Assembly (NCBI GenBank): GCA_020344295.1
Contig: CP070819.1
Coordinates: 689,000-695,472, forward strand
Reading direction: 5' to 3'
DNA: 6,473 nt
Origin: Dehalococcoidia bacterium
GTDB taxonomy: Bacteria; Chloroflexota; Dehalococcoidia; SZUA-161
Below, in pieces: positions 6,374 to 6,473 of the stretch. The translations under genes and the position numbers were made by a program. How positions within the stretch are numbered: the first letter of the stretch is position 1; each line of letters begins with the position of its first letter. The notes below the pieces were generated by a model, which saw only the letters and a program-made list of their open reading frames with translations, had not been told where the DNA came from and searched no databases.

Positions 6374-6473
6374 CGTTTGTTGACTAGGGGTTTTCGTTAG
6401 CTTCGGAGGACGCTCTTTGATGAATCCCTTTAATCCCTCTTCAAAACGCAGCGCTGCCGCCTCTTGCAAGCCG
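6368..6473 (-). CDS. Tyrosine recombinase/integrase, C-terminal end (partial)
   Basis: The minus strand reads 34 codons, GLQEAAALRFEEGLKGFIKE and then RPPKLTKTPSQQTD, ending in TAG at 6370-6368. The opening matches the tail that follows the catalytic Tyr in phage-type integrases (...YSHVLPG[LM]QE.AA..FE.GL). Nine of fourteen aligned positions are identical to the integrase remnant at 2802-3149 (GMQESAAIQFEKGL). The catalytic Tyr codon would lie about 16-18 bp beyond the right edge. The stop codon sits in a tandem repeat 72 bp from the tRNA-Thr end, so the gene points toward its presumed attachment site. Recognition rests on a short stretch, but the order of conserved residues and the tRNA context agree. 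Confidence 0.75.
   Translation of the reverse strand, partial: GLQEAAALRFEEGLKGFIKERPPKLTKTPSQQTD

Larger units (their letters stand above)
6302..6405. repeat. Inverted 9-mer flanking the tRNA/integrase junction
   Basis: CGAAGCTAA (6302-6310) and TTAGCTTCG (6397-6405) are exact reverse complements. They bracket the hairpin and the 11-bp tandem repeat between tRNA-Thr and the integrase. The right copy lies inside the integrase coding sequence. They may be integrase or excisionase binding sites, but this is inference from position. Confidence 0.45.
6297..6473. mobile_element. Left end of a tRNA-associated integrative element (partial)
   Basis: DNA from the tRNA-Thr 3' end to the right edge carries the tail of an integrase gene pointing at the tRNA, plus short repeats. 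This is the standard int-proximal end of an element integrated into a tRNA gene. The element body and the second attachment site would lie beyond 6473 and are not visible. No second copy of the tRNA 3' sequence was found inside the window. Confidence 0.45.

Overview
The window holds bacterial chromosomal DNA. The translated proteins show typical bacterial families, TTG starts appear to be used, Shine-Dalgarno-like sites occur, and a tRNA with an encoded CCA end is present. The gene set (long-form TrpB2, a MeaB GTPase, a UbiA-family membrane enzyme, a CrtI/CRTISO-like flavoenzyme, tyrosine integrases) would fit an uncultured anaerobe such as a Chloroflexota/Dehalococcoidia or deltaproteobacterial lineage. 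That placement is a weak inference from protein flavour only.

Left part (1-2790): the 3' tail of an unidentified gene, then a well-formed trpB2 gene for a stand-alone tryptophan synthase beta chain, closed by a strong intrinsic terminator. Next is meaB, the G-protein chaperone of B12-dependent acyl-CoA mutases. This part is visibly G+C-rich (42 of 60 bases in 2041-2100 by hand count).

Right part (about 2790-6473): composition drops (22 of 60 G+C in 3841-3900). It opens one base after the meaB stop codon with the C-terminal piece of a tyrosine integrase that has lost its N-terminal half and has Cys where the catalytic Tyr should be. Then come a UbiA-family prenyltransferase-like gene (+) and a convergent FAD-dependent phytoene-desaturase-like oxidoreductase (-), 24 bp apart. 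An AT-rich spacer, a tRNA-Thr(CGT), and the last 34 codons of a second, related integrase (-) running off the right edge complete the window.

The integrase tail next to a tRNA 3' end is the classic layout of an integrative element in a tRNA attachment site, with the element body beyond the right edge. The ubiA/oxidoreductase pair lies between an integrase remnant and this tRNA junction, so it may itself be older island cargo. The pair suggests isoprenoid chemistry (prenyl transfer plus polyene or lipid redox), but no substrate can be named. The most unusual signals are the Tyr-to-Cys change, the tRNA/int junction with clustered GCTAA/TTAGC motifs and 11-bp tandem repeats, an oxidoreductase without a conventional start codon at its expected N-terminus, and a UbiA protein lacking the usual second Asp-rich motif. 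No clearly new system could be demonstrated.
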